Part shown: piece by piece, positions 48,790 through 58,483 of the stretch | How the letters are laid out: every line of letters begins with the position of its first letter | Position numbering within the stretch: position 1 is the stretch's first letter | Source of the DNA: Micractinium sp. NFX-FRZ | Taxonomy: Eukaryota; Chlorophyta; Trebouxiophyceae; Chlorellales; Chlorellaceae | NCBI GenBank assembly: GCA_029339195.1 | Contig: JAPTJF010000010.1 | Coordinates: 62,001 to 126,000 of the forward strand | Length of the DNA stretch: 64,000 nt | Direction of reading: 5' to 3' | The notes under the pieces: model-generated | Told to the model about the DNA's origin: nothing | The model's database searches: none | The model's input: only the letters and a program-made list of their open reading frames with translations | Translations under genes and position numbers: made by a program

Positions 48790-51700
48790 TCAGTCTGCCT
48801 TGCGCCTGCGGCTCGGAAGCGTCACGCGCGTGCCCAACAGGTTCACCCCCACCCCCGCCCGCCACAGCTGCCGCTCATCCTCCAGACCCTGCACTCAGGC
48901 CAGGGCAGGGGGAGGGCAGGGTCGGTTGTTGGGCGGGGCAGGTTGGTGTGGCAGGCAGGCGGGCCTGTTGGTGTGCCGCATGGCCCGCCGTGGGAGGCCA
49001 TCACTGGGTGGAGCACAGCGTGAGGCTCAGCCACCATCGGGCGCCCCGCACTGGCTGGCAGGCAGCTCACAGCCGCACATTCCACGCCAGGATCAGGCAG
49101 CGCAGCTCTTGCCCAGGCCAGCCCAACCTGGCATACCCCACGGGTGAGTGGGTCCCCAGCTTTTGGTATAGCACTGCCACGAGTGCAACTCAACTCCCCA
49201 CGACTGGGTGTTGACTGGGCCATTCCGACCCAGTTTCGTCAAGAGCTCACCTCCTCTACCAGCGGCACCCCCAGATGCTCTCCCATCAGCTGCCGCACAT
49301 GCTCAGCATACACCTCCCAGTCCGCCTGCTCCTCCTCTGCACAGCAAGGGCCAAGGGTAGGGGGCCAGGGTGGGCATCAAACCCTACCGCTGGCAGGCAC
49401 CCGCAGGGCAGGCGGGGGAGCGGGGCTGGGACGGCCGGAGCGCTGGCATGCCGTGCGGGGCAGGGCAGGGTCTCCTGGGCATGGTGTCCCAGCCCTGCGT
49501 GTGTGCTGCGTGTGTGCTGCCCTTCTTCCTGCCCACCTGAGGGGTGGTAGACAGGCAGCACTTCGATCTCAAGATGGTTGACAAACTGCGGGCGGGAGCA
49601 TTAGGCGGGGGCAGGCAGGTTCCAGCAGCCAGCCAGGGGCGGGGTGTGAGCCCACTGGGCAGGGGCACGGGCGCAGGGATGGGGCGCAGGCTCAGGTGAC
49701 TTCACGCTGGCGGCTGTGCAGGGTGCTCCTCTTTCCAGCCCGCAGCTGCCCATCAGAGAAGAACTCACCCTGAGCACAGCACGGCACAGCACAGGGCAGC
49801 ACAGGCACAGCACAGGGCAGCGGCCAGCACAGGCCAGACACAGCGGCCAGCGCCAGCCTCGCCCCCCACCCGCGACCAACGCCAACCATGTGTGCTCCCC
49901 CATCCCGCTGGGCGCAGCCACCGCACCTGTGCAAGCAGGCGGTACACGTGGAACAGAGTGTTCTCGATGCCCCAGCCTGCAACCGGGACAAGGCAGGGGG
50001 CCGCTGAGCGTTGGGAGTGTTCACGACCGAGTGAAGGGTGGGACACGTCCTATCCGGCAGGGCTCAGTGCGCGCCCACAGGCGCAGGGGGCACAGGCCAG
50101 CTGGGACTAGCAAAGCTGGGGCGTCCTGCCGAAATCTCACCCGGTCACCTTTCACAGCGGCGGCCGTGCCCCAAGCACGGCAGCAGCAGCAGCACCACAG
50201 CGGCAGTGCGGCAGCAGCAGCACGGCCCCCCCCAGGTTGTGCTCGCGCGCTCACTGGGGTTGAAGTGTGTGTAGCGGTAGCGCAGCAGCACCGGGCACAC
50301 GGGCTGCCCCGCGGCAAAGGCGCCGCGCCGGAATTTGAGCAGGCAGGGCTTGGACTTGGTGGTGGCCTCAGGGGCGATGGCAACCAGCGGGAACCTGGCG
50401 AGCAGAGGAGGGCAGGGAGATAGTCACTGTGCTGTGCTGTGCCATGCTATGCTGTGCTGTGCCGTGCTGTGGTGAGCGCAGGGGCGGGAAGGCGGAGCGC
50501 GGGTCCGGCTCAGGGGGCGAAGCGGGCAACGTGCGTTTGTGGGGCAGTGCAGGCTGCTGATACCCTGCTCGCACAGCAGGTCGGGGTAAGACAGAGGGCA
50601 GCGCTGCTGCATGGCAGAAACGTGGGAGCTGGCGCTGTTGGCAGCGCGGCATGCGCACCTGCGGTCGGCGGCACGCTCGGCAATTGCGTTCACTGCGTCG
50701 CTCTGCAGCACGTGGCGGTTGGACTTGTCCCCCGCGCCCTTCCTCTCCACAAAGAACAGCTGCGGGGCAGAAGACAGGGCGGACGCTCGACTGCTTGGGA
50801 GGCAGAGCAGGAGGTGAGCGTGGGGCAGGCCGCGGCAGGGCAGGCTCTCCATTCAGAGAGCAGACGGGAGGGTGGGGGGCCCTCCCCTCCCTCTCCACTC
50901 TCTGCTCAGCCCCTCCACTTGTTTGCTGGCCGACAACCCAACATGTCTGCAGACCGCCTGCTTGGTCCAGCACAGCTCAGCACTCCCCCATGACGCCTTT
51001 GCTCTGCATCCCCCGCCGATCACTCCACAGCCCCGCCTGAAGCAGTCCCCACTCGAGTGTGAGCCACCCGCCAACTCTTCACGCCACCCCAAGTACTTGC
51101 AGCGCCACCCACACTGCCTGATGAGCATGCTGCCGGCCGCCTCACTCCTGCAGCGAGCGACCCTTGCCCGCACCTGCAGCGCCGCCCCAACCATCACCTC
51201 AGCCTCAATCGTGAAACCCAAAACCTAAACCCTATCGGCTCACCTGCATTGCCACCCCAAACTTGCCGATGAAAGGGATGTTGGCCACCCCCGCCTTGGA
51301 CACCCCTGCGGGAGGGGCAGCAGGGAGGAGCTGGGAGGCTGGTGTGCGCCACGGCTTGCTGGCGAGGCGGGCAAGGTGCAGGGCACACGGCAGGGCGCCG
51401 CCGCTCATTGGCCCCACGCACTGGACGTGCGTGTGTGGTCGCATGTAAGTAGGGGCAAGCCGGAGGCAGGCGGGCAGGCAGGCAGGCGAGCGGGCGGGCG
51501 GGCAGGCAGGCAGGCAGGCGGGCGGGCAGGCGGGAAGGCAGGCAGGCACCTGACGGTGTGAGGAAGGTGGCGATGACGGCTGCATCCACGTAGGATGGGT
51601 GGTTGAACACCAGGATGGCCCTGCAACACACAAGGTACCACAGTTGCATTGCAGAAGTTGGTAGCAGGAGATGTGACCATGGCTGCTGTGAGACAGCGGC

Positions 51701-52959
51701 AGGCGCTGTGAGAAAGCGGCGTCGGCGTAGGAGGGGTGGTTGGGTGGACACCAGGACGGCCCTGCCAGTGGTCGCACGGTTTCCGCTCGAGGCTCGGGCA
51801 GGGGCAGGTGGGAGGCAGGGAAGGTGCGAGGGAGGGCAGCAGCATGGCTGCTTGGTTTCCATTTGGCAGGCACGCAAGCAGACAGGGCAGGTGGTGCTCA
51901 TGTCATGAGGCAAACAATCGGGCAGGCGGGTGAGACGCACGCACAAGGGCGCCGACCGCGCACCTGCTGTCCTCGGCTGCCTGCATGTGGTGCCAGCCGC
52001 GCGTAGGGATGTAGAAGAAGCCGGCGACAAAGAGCAGGAAGCGGCCCCACTGGTGGATCCACTGGCGCACAAGGAATTGCCTGCAGGCGGAAGGAGCGGG
52101 CCATGCAGGCGCGGCAGGCAGCAGAGAGTGTGGGATCGGGGTGGGCGGGAGGAAAGCACACCGGCAGCGAGGGCGCACCGTCCATCGATGGGTCGCACAG
52201 CAAAGGGCAGAGCATAGCGCTGCCCATTCGCCAGGCCTGCTTCCATGTGCACCACAGATGGAAAGTAACGCCTGCGGGTTGCGAGCGGCGCCCCAACCTG
52301 GCCCCCTCACCCACCCACCCGACCTGAACGGCGCCATGGGTGTCTGAGGCGTGTGCCCCAGCAGCAGCAGCGCCAGCACCGCCCAGGCATAGGGCACCGC
52401 CACGCACAGCATCAGCAGCTGCACAAGAGGTGACAAAGTTCAAATGGCACAGGCACACATGCCTAGGAGTGGGGCTTGACGTATATCAACCAGCTTTTGA
52501 TGCACCTGCCCATGCTCGTCACGGCCATCCGATTCCCTCTGCCCCGCATCTCCTCACCTTCAGCACCACCACGGGTGCCATCAGCACCAGCTTCAGGCCT
52601 TCATAGAACGTGACTGGGTGCTGCAGGTCGATGAAGGCAGACTGGGCCAGCTGCTCCTCTGACAGCTGCGTGCCGGCTTCCGCCGCAGCCGGCTCTGCAA
52701 CGCGCTCGGCAGTGGCGGGCCTGTGCCTGTGGTGCACCGCTGTGAATTCAACTTCGCTGCCCGTCTCGTCGCTGCTGGCTTCGCTGCCCAAGGGCGACGC
52801 TGCTGCCGAGGACGGGCGGGACGAAGGCGGGGAGTCAGCGGCGGTAGCGGCACCAGCAGAGGCGGCCGCTGACGGCTCGCGGCTTCCTTTCTGGCGCTCG
52901 CTTTCAATGTCGGATGGCAGGTCCGAAACAGCAGACGGGCCGCCTGCCCCCGCCACCAT
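48790..52959 (-). CDS. LPEAT-like lysophospholipid acyltransferase (PlsC family), 11 exons
   Basis: Transfers an acyl group from acyl-CoA to a lysophospholipid in membrane lipid remodelling. Exons in transcript order: 52959-52558, 52418-52324, 52080-51964, 51620-51550, 51305-51244, 50759-50659, 50394-50255, 49976-49927, 49585-49537, 49336-49251, 48888-48790; 423 residues. Residues 1-100 are disordered and Ser/Ala-rich. A hydrophobic helix (LLMLCVAVPYAWAVLALLLL) starts at 135, and a second hydrophobic stretch lies near 180. Acyltransferase motifs: NHPSYVD (HX4D, H212/D217), IPFIGKFG then VER, APEATT in the place of FPEGT, and PVCPVLLRY. The tail GIENTLFHVYRLLAQFVNHLE with VLPVYHPS is typical of plant LPEAT enzymes. 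No EF-hands are seen, unlike LPEAT2. One intron carries a decayed copy of the HX4D exon. Confidence 0.9.
51460..51547. repeat. GGCAGGCAGGCG low-complexity tract
   Basis: Interspersed GGCA and GGCG units fill the start of the intron after the HX4D exon of the acyltransferase gene. In transcript sense it is a CTGC/CCGC-rich tract. Confidence 0.85.
51716..51764 (-). repeat. Fossil copy of the HX4D exon of the acyltransferase gene
   Basis: In transcript sense, GGCAG is followed by GGCCGTCCTGGTGT, a short insertion, then AACCACCCCTCCTACGCCGA. The live exon at 51620 reads GGCCATCCTGGTGT then AACCACCCATCCTACGTGGA. The insertion shifts the frame and spoils the copy as an exon. It lies 141 bp upstream in the transcript. 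Confidence 0.88.
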
Positions 52960-53245
52960 GTCGGGACGCCAAAACGCAACGCGCCGAGAGAAGCCCGGTT
53001 AGTGCTCCAGATGTAGAGTGGGTGCACAGGATCACTGAATGCGTCGAATGCAGGCGGTCGGGACGCACCAGGCTTTTGGCGCCCCGTGCTGCGAACCTGC
53101 TGACTGCCTGCTGAGTATGTTGTGACGTCCTCTCACGCATCGAGCAATTGGCTCCTTACACTGCTGTTCCCCGCTCCTTACACTGCTGTCGCCATACATA
53201 CTTGTGATCGCCTGCCGCGCCCTCCGCCTGCCTGTACAAGCACCC
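52960..53245. promoter_or_regulatory. Divergent promoter of the acyltransferase and first rhodanese genes
   Basis: 286 bp between divergent start codons. A TCCTTACACTGCTG word is repeated at 53153 and 53175. No TATA box seen. Confidence 0.5.
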
Positions 53246-56200
53246 ATGCTCCGCCTAGCGCTTGTCTCCAGCGGCCGCCTCGCCACCCATCGGGCCTGCA
53301 GGTCTGCCGGGCTGGCTCAGAGCAGCCGCAGTATTGGGGAGTTCCGTCGAGCGTCTCCACCGCCGACAGGGCTGCCCTGCAGGGCTGGCAGTCCTGCTGC
53401 CGCCGCCGCCAGTGCGGTCTTCCGAATCCCCGCTGCCGCGTGTCAAAAGGCAGCAGGGCAGCCCGGACTTCATCGTGCCTCTGCACTGCCACCACGCACT
53501 GCTTGCACGCTGCTAATCTCCCCGCTTCCTGCAGCCAAGCACAGCGCGGCCTCGCGTCCCTCGGCCCCGCCGCCCGCAGCGGTCTGTCCGCCGTCCCCGC
53601 TCCCCGCCCCTTTGGCGCCACCACCGCCACCCAGCTGCGTGGGAGCCGCCTGGCAGCCAGCGCTTTTGGGAATGTGGATGTGAAGGGCGCCAGCGAGCTG
53701 GTGCAGGGCGGAGCCAGCCAATATGTGGATGTCAGGTAAGAGGCAGCCAGCCAGAGGGACGGCAGGTGCGTGTGAGCTGCACCGCCAGGTGGCACGCAGC
53801 GGGTGCGCTGCAGGGGGTGGTTGTGACAGTTGCTACTGGGCAGCTTGACAGCAAGACACGTCATGTAGGCATATGGTGGGCAGCGGCTGGCAGGGCAGAC
53901 AGGGCAGAGTGCAGGGTGAGGTCTCCCCATGGCACGCCCCCGCCCCGCCTCCTGCCCCTGCTCGCCCTGCTCACTCGCTCGCCCTCCTGGCCCCCACACG
54001 CTGCCGCCATCAACCAACCAACCGATGACATGCAAGCAGGAGTGAAGAGGAGTATGCTGCAGGTGCATCTTTGAACTTGCATGCCCTCGCCTGCGGCAGC
54101 CTCCAGCCCCGCACTGCCTGCCCTGCCGCCTCCCAACCGCATGCAACCTGCCCCTCGTCTGCGGCAGCCTGCAGCCATGCCCTGCCTGCTGTGCCGGGCC
54201 CTGCCGCCACACTCCCGACCTGAGCTCAGCCCGCAGCTTCCTGCGCTGGCGCCGTCAACTGCCCTTTGGCTCAGGACCCCTGGCAAACAAGGGTCAGCCA
54301 CCCCCCTCCGCCCCGCCCAACATCAGCTCTGCCGGCGCCTGCTCAACGCCCTGCCCACTGCAGGCCACTGCCCAGGCGCCGCCAACCTGCCCGTCATGTT
54401 CAAGCAGGGCGGCATGATGACGCCTAATGCAGACTTTGTGAAGCAGGTGATGACGATGCACAAGGGCGCATCGAGGGTGCTTTGCTTTGGTGGGTGAATG
54501 CCACGATTTGCGCGACGATGCACAAGAGCACCTCGCGGGTTGCGTTGCCTTGCTTTGGTGGGTGCACGACACGACTTGGTGAGCGTGGACTGCGTGGAGG
54601 CGGCAGTGGGAGGAGGTCTGCAGCTTGCGCAGCAGCGTCACATCATTCTCCGGGGCCTCGTGTGCCTTGGGGTAGGCCTTCTTGTACACCTCCCTCAGCT
54701 TCCGCTTTCTGGCCCTGCGCAACAAGCGGAAGGTTAGGGAGGTGTACAAGAAGGCCTACCCCAAGGCACACGAGGCCCCGGAGAATGATGTGACGCTGCT
54801 GCGCAAGCTGCTGAGCCGCTCAGGTAGGACGGAGCCGAATGTGTCTGCCCATCTGCCAGCAACCACAGAGACCCATGCTCTGGCAGCCAGTAGCTGTCAA
54901 AGTACGTCAATGGGGCTGCAGGTATGCAGTGTGGTGCCGGGGGCCTGGCATCGGGGCATGATTCAAGACACAAACTCAGACACAGCTGCTGCCGCTGCGG
55001 CAGCTCTGCCAGGATGAGCTGCCGCTGCCTCAGCAGCAGCCTGCTGCTGCAAGCTGCTGATGCACTCCTGAGCCACCTGCTGCTCTGACAGTGGCTGCTG
55101 GGTCAGCTGCAGCCTGTCAGGTTTCAGCAGAGCTGAGCCCGATGTATCTGCTGAAAATTCATGCAGCGCCTGTGTGAGGTTGACCGGGCTGCTGGTGCCA
55201 GCCTGCAAGCAACAAGGACAACAAAGCAGTTGTCAGGCTGAGCCAGCCAACCGAGGATGGGGCAGGCAGGTGCTTTGCACTCAAACCACCTGTAGAGTTT
55301 GGGGGGAGAAAGGCAGGCGGCACAGTTAAGGACATTGCCTGTTGTGCTGATCTCCACCCTGGTGTGCGGCCGCTCAGCGGCAAAGCGGTGGGACGATGCC
55401 AAAGCGGTGGGACGGTGCCTGGGGCAAGCCGCGCAGTGAGGCACTTTGGCAGGCACCGCACGGCCGCTGCTTTTGATCGTTTGATCTCACCCGGCGTCCG
55501 TGCTTGGGGCTGCTCAGCTCCCTGCTTGCTGCCTGCCCCTCTGGGGACTGAATGTGGTTGGAGTCGCTAAAATCCGGCCCAATGTATGTGAGAGGGGCCG
55601 ACAGGGAGCGGGCAGAGCACACAAGGTGGGCCAGCGCGTGGTTGCCCACGGACACGGCCCAGTTGGCAGCGGTTAGTGCGTGGGCGCGCGCTATCGCTGT
55701 TAACTGGGCTGTGTCTGTGGGTAACCACGTGCAAGCCCACCTTGTGCGCTCTGCCCGCTCCCTGTCGGCCCCTCCATTAACCGTGGGCGCGCTCGGGGGG
55801 CAGGGTGGCAGCGACCCGGCCCCCCCGCTCTGCGGTTTGGGCCCGCTTGCGCCGACAAGCAGGCTGCTGCGCACTGGTTTCCGCCGTCTTTGCAATTCCC
55901 ACACCGCACAGCATGCTGTACCTAGCTGTTTTGGGCCGCCTGCACCGCTTGTTTGTTTGCAGTTTGGGGCCGCCTTCCCCAGCAAGCAAGCGGCGCCCTG
56001 CACAGGTGCATTCTGCAAAGAGCCCACATCAAGATCTGTTCTTTACCCTTTACCTTCACCGCGCACTTGTTGTGTGCAGTTTGAGGCGGCCTTCCCAGAC
56101 AAGGAGGCCGCGCTGTGCATCGGCTGCCAGAGCGGCAAGCGCAGCGAGATGGCGGCCAACCTGCTGGCGGCGGCGGGCTACAAGAACCTGACCAATGTGG

Positions 56201-56499
56201 AGGGCGGCTTCATGGGTGAGGGGGGCTGGCTGGGTGGGCAGGTCTGGGCTGTGCAGAAGGAAAGGTGGGGGGGCATGGCTGGGCTGGGCGCGGGTGCAGG
56301 CTAAGTGAGCACTGTGGGGCTGGCGCTGTACCTACTCCATGGCGGCTGTGCAGGCACCCCATGCCATGGCTCTCCCCCAGGCCCTATGAAATATTGCAAG
56401 TTATTCATTTATGACCGCCCCTTCCCTTCTCCCATGCATCATCATCCCTTGACTGCCACTGCAGCCTGGGTGGGCGCGGGCCTGCCGGTGGACAAGTGA
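53246..56499 (+). CDS. Organelle-targeted single-domain rhodanese, 6 exons
   Basis: Rhodanese-type sulfurtransferase or sulfur carrier. Exons 53246-53301, 53535-53735, 54040-54062 (23 nt), 54364-54446, 56080-56215, 56465-56499; 177 residues. The domain begins at FGNVDVKGASEL and runs through QYVDVR, EEEYAAGHCPGAANLP, MTPNADFV, the active-site loop CQSGKRS (Cys137) and NVEGGF, ending at AGLPVDK. Residues 1-60 are Ala/Arg/Ser-rich and fit a plastid or mitochondrial targeting peptide. The 23-nt exon supplies the conserved SEEEYAA block and is required by phase. Exon 1 is the weakest part, because its donor (AG|GTCTGC) is poor and other upstream exons are possible. The 1.6-kb intron before the active-site exon holds two foldback repeats and a fossil exon copy. 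A close paralogue follows directly. Confidence 0.85.
54446..54570 (+). repeat. Two-copy direct repeat after rhodanese exon 4
   Basis: ACGATGCACAAGGGCGCATC through GCTTTGCTTTGGTGGGTG is repeated about 65 bp later as ACGATGCACAAGAGCACCTC through CCTTGCTTTGGTGGGTG. Both copies lie in the long rhodanese intron, the first directly after the donor. Confidence 0.85.
54621..54810. repeat. Foldback palindrome with 75-bp identical arms
   Basis: 54621-54695 is the exact reverse complement of 54736-54810. The next ~14 bases of each arm are also largely complementary, leaving a loop of roughly 15-40 nt. Read on the + strand the right arm is open and exon-like: it encodes VREVYKKAYPKAHEAPEND followed by VTLLRKLLSRS and then a GTAGGA donor-like word. 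The left arm encodes the same peptide on the other strand. No terminal repeats of a known transposon are visible. It could be an inverted duplication of a gene fragment or a MITE-like foldback element. Confidence 0.9.
55592..55774. repeat. Second foldback palindrome
   Basis: The left arm starts GAGGGGCCGACAGGGAGCGG and the right arm ends with its complement, CCGCTCCCTGTCGGCCCCTC. Complementarity continues inwards to the centre near 55683, with about one mismatch in ten bases, so nearly the whole 183 bp can fold on itself. It is unrelated in sequence to the palindrome at 54621 but sits in the same intron. Confidence 0.88.
55953..55997 (+). repeat. Fossil copy of the rhodanese active-site exon start
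   Basis: TTTGTTTGCAG then TTTGGGGCCGCCTTCCCCAG and AAGCAAGCGGCGCCCTGCAC matches the real exon at 56080, which reads TTTGAGGCGGCCTTCCCAGA then CAAGGAGGCCGCGCTGTGCA. The copy is 117 bp upstream, frameshifted and truncated before the active-site Cys loop. Confidence 0.85.
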
Positions 56500-56597
56500 A
56501 TGAAAGCGGCTGTTTGCGCTGCATGTGTGTTGAGCTGGGAGCGCGGCAGCGTGCCGGCAGGCGGGAGCGCCCTGTCCGGTCACTTACGCCTCCATCA

Positions 56598-56602
56598 TGT
56601 AA
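56598..56602 (+). terminator. Candidate TGTAA poly(A) signal of the first rhodanese gene
   Basis: TGTAA about 100 bp after the TGA at 56499, followed by AT-rich sequence. Confidence 0.5.
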
Positions 56603-56869
56603 AGCAAGTATCATTTGATGTAACTATGGACGCTGTTGTTAAATCAATGTTGAGAAGTGCCTTAGGATGAGGGGGTAGTGTGTGAGCGCCAGGGCTTTGA
56701 AGGTGGAGGGAGGCATCATGGGCCGCCGCCAGCAAAACGCGAGCGGCACAGCAAAACCAAGAGGCTACCACTTGTACCACTGCTTCCGCAAAACGCATTT
56801 TGCGATTGCAACCCTAGCTTCTGTTGTTCTGCAAGCAATCGCAGAAGCCCGCAGACAGCGCTGCTCGTG

Positions 56870-57631
56870 ATGGCCGAGGCTCCGCCCAGCGTGCAGCCCG
56901 CGGAGGCCAAGGACCTGCTGGACGGCCAGAGCTACACGCTGCTCGACGTCAGGTGACTTTTGGGGGATGAGCGCAGTGCTGCGCGCCGCTTTGGCAGCAG
57001 GGCTGTGCGCGCACGCTGAACTGCCGCCACCCGCCCGCCCGCCTGGCTGGCGCCGCCGCCGCCTGACCCCTCTTTTTTCGCCCCTCCCCGCCCTGCTTCA
57101 GGACTCCCGAGGAGTACGCACTGGGACACGTGGAGGGCAGCATCAACATCCCAGTGAAGCTGGATGATGGCAGTGGTGGGATGACGCCCAACGCCGACTT
57201 TGTTGCGCAGGTCAGAGGGTGTGCCCACAGCAGTTGTGGGGCCGAGGGGATGCCTACAATGAGGCTCACAACAACTTTCACACCTGCCCATGCAGCCTGA
57301 GTGCCTTTGCATCTTCTTGATGGGGCTGTGCTGCTTTGCAGGCTGGCACAGCCAACCGCGGTGGTGGCATTCCCTCTGGTACCCCACCCTGCCCTCCTCC
57401 CCCACCTTCCCCGCCTCCTGTCGCATGCCGCCATGCCCGCAGGTCAAGGAGCGCGTTGCCGCCGACAGCAAAATCGTGTGCACCTGCGCGCACGGCCGGC
57501 GCGGCGGCGACGCGGCGGCGCAGCTGGCGGCGGCGGGGCACGGCAGTTCGCTTGTGAACCTGGCGGGAGGGCTGGCGGCCTGGAGCGACGCAGCGCTGCC
57601 GCACGAGGGGCAGATCAAGCGGCACCACTGA
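56870..57631 (+). CDS. Second rhodanese, compact, no targeting peptide, 3 exons
   Basis: Exons 56870-56952, 57102-57210 and 57443-57631 give 126 residues that are little more than the domain: VQPAEAKDLLDGQSYTLLDVR, TPEEYALGHVEGSINIP, MTPNADFV, the active-site loop CAHGRRGG (Cys79) and LAGGLAAW. The start is the ATG directly before the domain, and no targeting peptide is evident. Both of its introns fall at positions and phases also used in the preceding rhodanese gene: phase 2 inside the Arg of LDVR, and phase 0 after DFVxQ. The two genes are therefore a tandem duplication. The loop has Gly-Gly where the neighbour has Arg-Ser, so substrate handling may differ. Possible roles are sulfur transfer or thiosulfate:cyanide sulfurtransferase activity. 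Confidence 0.9.
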
Positions 57632-58483
57632 CCCGGCCAGCTTCCGTGACCACTCCAGGCGTGCCACTGAGGGCTGCACATCACACCAGCGCCTGCCGAT
57701 CATTTGGCGCCTCGGCACGCAGCAGCCCCCGCCCGGCGGCAGCTCTGGCTTCCGACTTCCGCCAGTCCTCCAGCCCTTGCCGGCATCTGCGGCGCTCCGT
57801 GCACGTTTGTGACAAAGCATGTTGACAATACGCACGCCGTGTAACCTAGGTGAAGGCAAGCTGAGCACACATGGGAATCTCACGGCGGGGCAGGGCCACG
57901 TGCTGCGTGGTACCACCGAGCTCTCACTGCCTCTCTGCCGGCAGCGCCAGCAGTCGCCGTTGGCATCCTCGTCTACCTGCCAAGCGCAGCACAGCAGCAC
58001 AAATTCCACCTCGGAGCGGCAAGCTGCACACAAGAAGGAGCCTCCCGTGCTGCCGGCACCGATGAGCACCTCAGCGGGGTGCATGCAGCATGATGCCAGC
58101 GGGAACTCCCTCCTTGCATGCACTCAAGCGCCCGCCCCGTGCAGGGGTCCGATTTACCTCCTTTTTGGCCTTCTTGTCACCTGCAACTCTTAGCATTGAG
58201 CTGGGGAGCTTACTGACGAGTCCTGACCGGGTGCCCAGTGGTCAGTGCAGGGCAGTTGTCCAACTGCCGAGTGTAACACCGGTGCAATGTTTCGTGCTGA
58301 GTTCTGTGCAAAGTCGGAGGCCGCTTGAGCGGGAGAGAGCAAGAGCTGGCCGTGGCGGTGACCCGCCAAGGTGAGCGCACTGCGCTGGCAGCCCCTCCTG
58401 GGTTCCGCAAACGCCTCTGAGCACCCACCGGGTTCCGCCTATATCAAAGACATCGTCCCTGCCGTACCACAGGAAGGCGGAGC
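57632..58483 (+). other. Spacer between rhodanese and protease genes
   Basis: This holds the rhodanese 3' UTR, with a TGTAA at 57840, and the protease promoter. Short frames are present but none is gene-like. Confidence 0.5.
57840..57844 (+). terminator. Candidate TGTAA poly(A) signal of the second rhodanese gene
   Basis: TGTAA about 210 bp after the stop at 57631. Confidence 0.45.

Noticed and set aside
51460..51547. Regular spacing suggesting a CRISPR-like array
   Set aside because: Simple GGCA/GGCG repeats with no unique spacers, in a eukaryotic intron.
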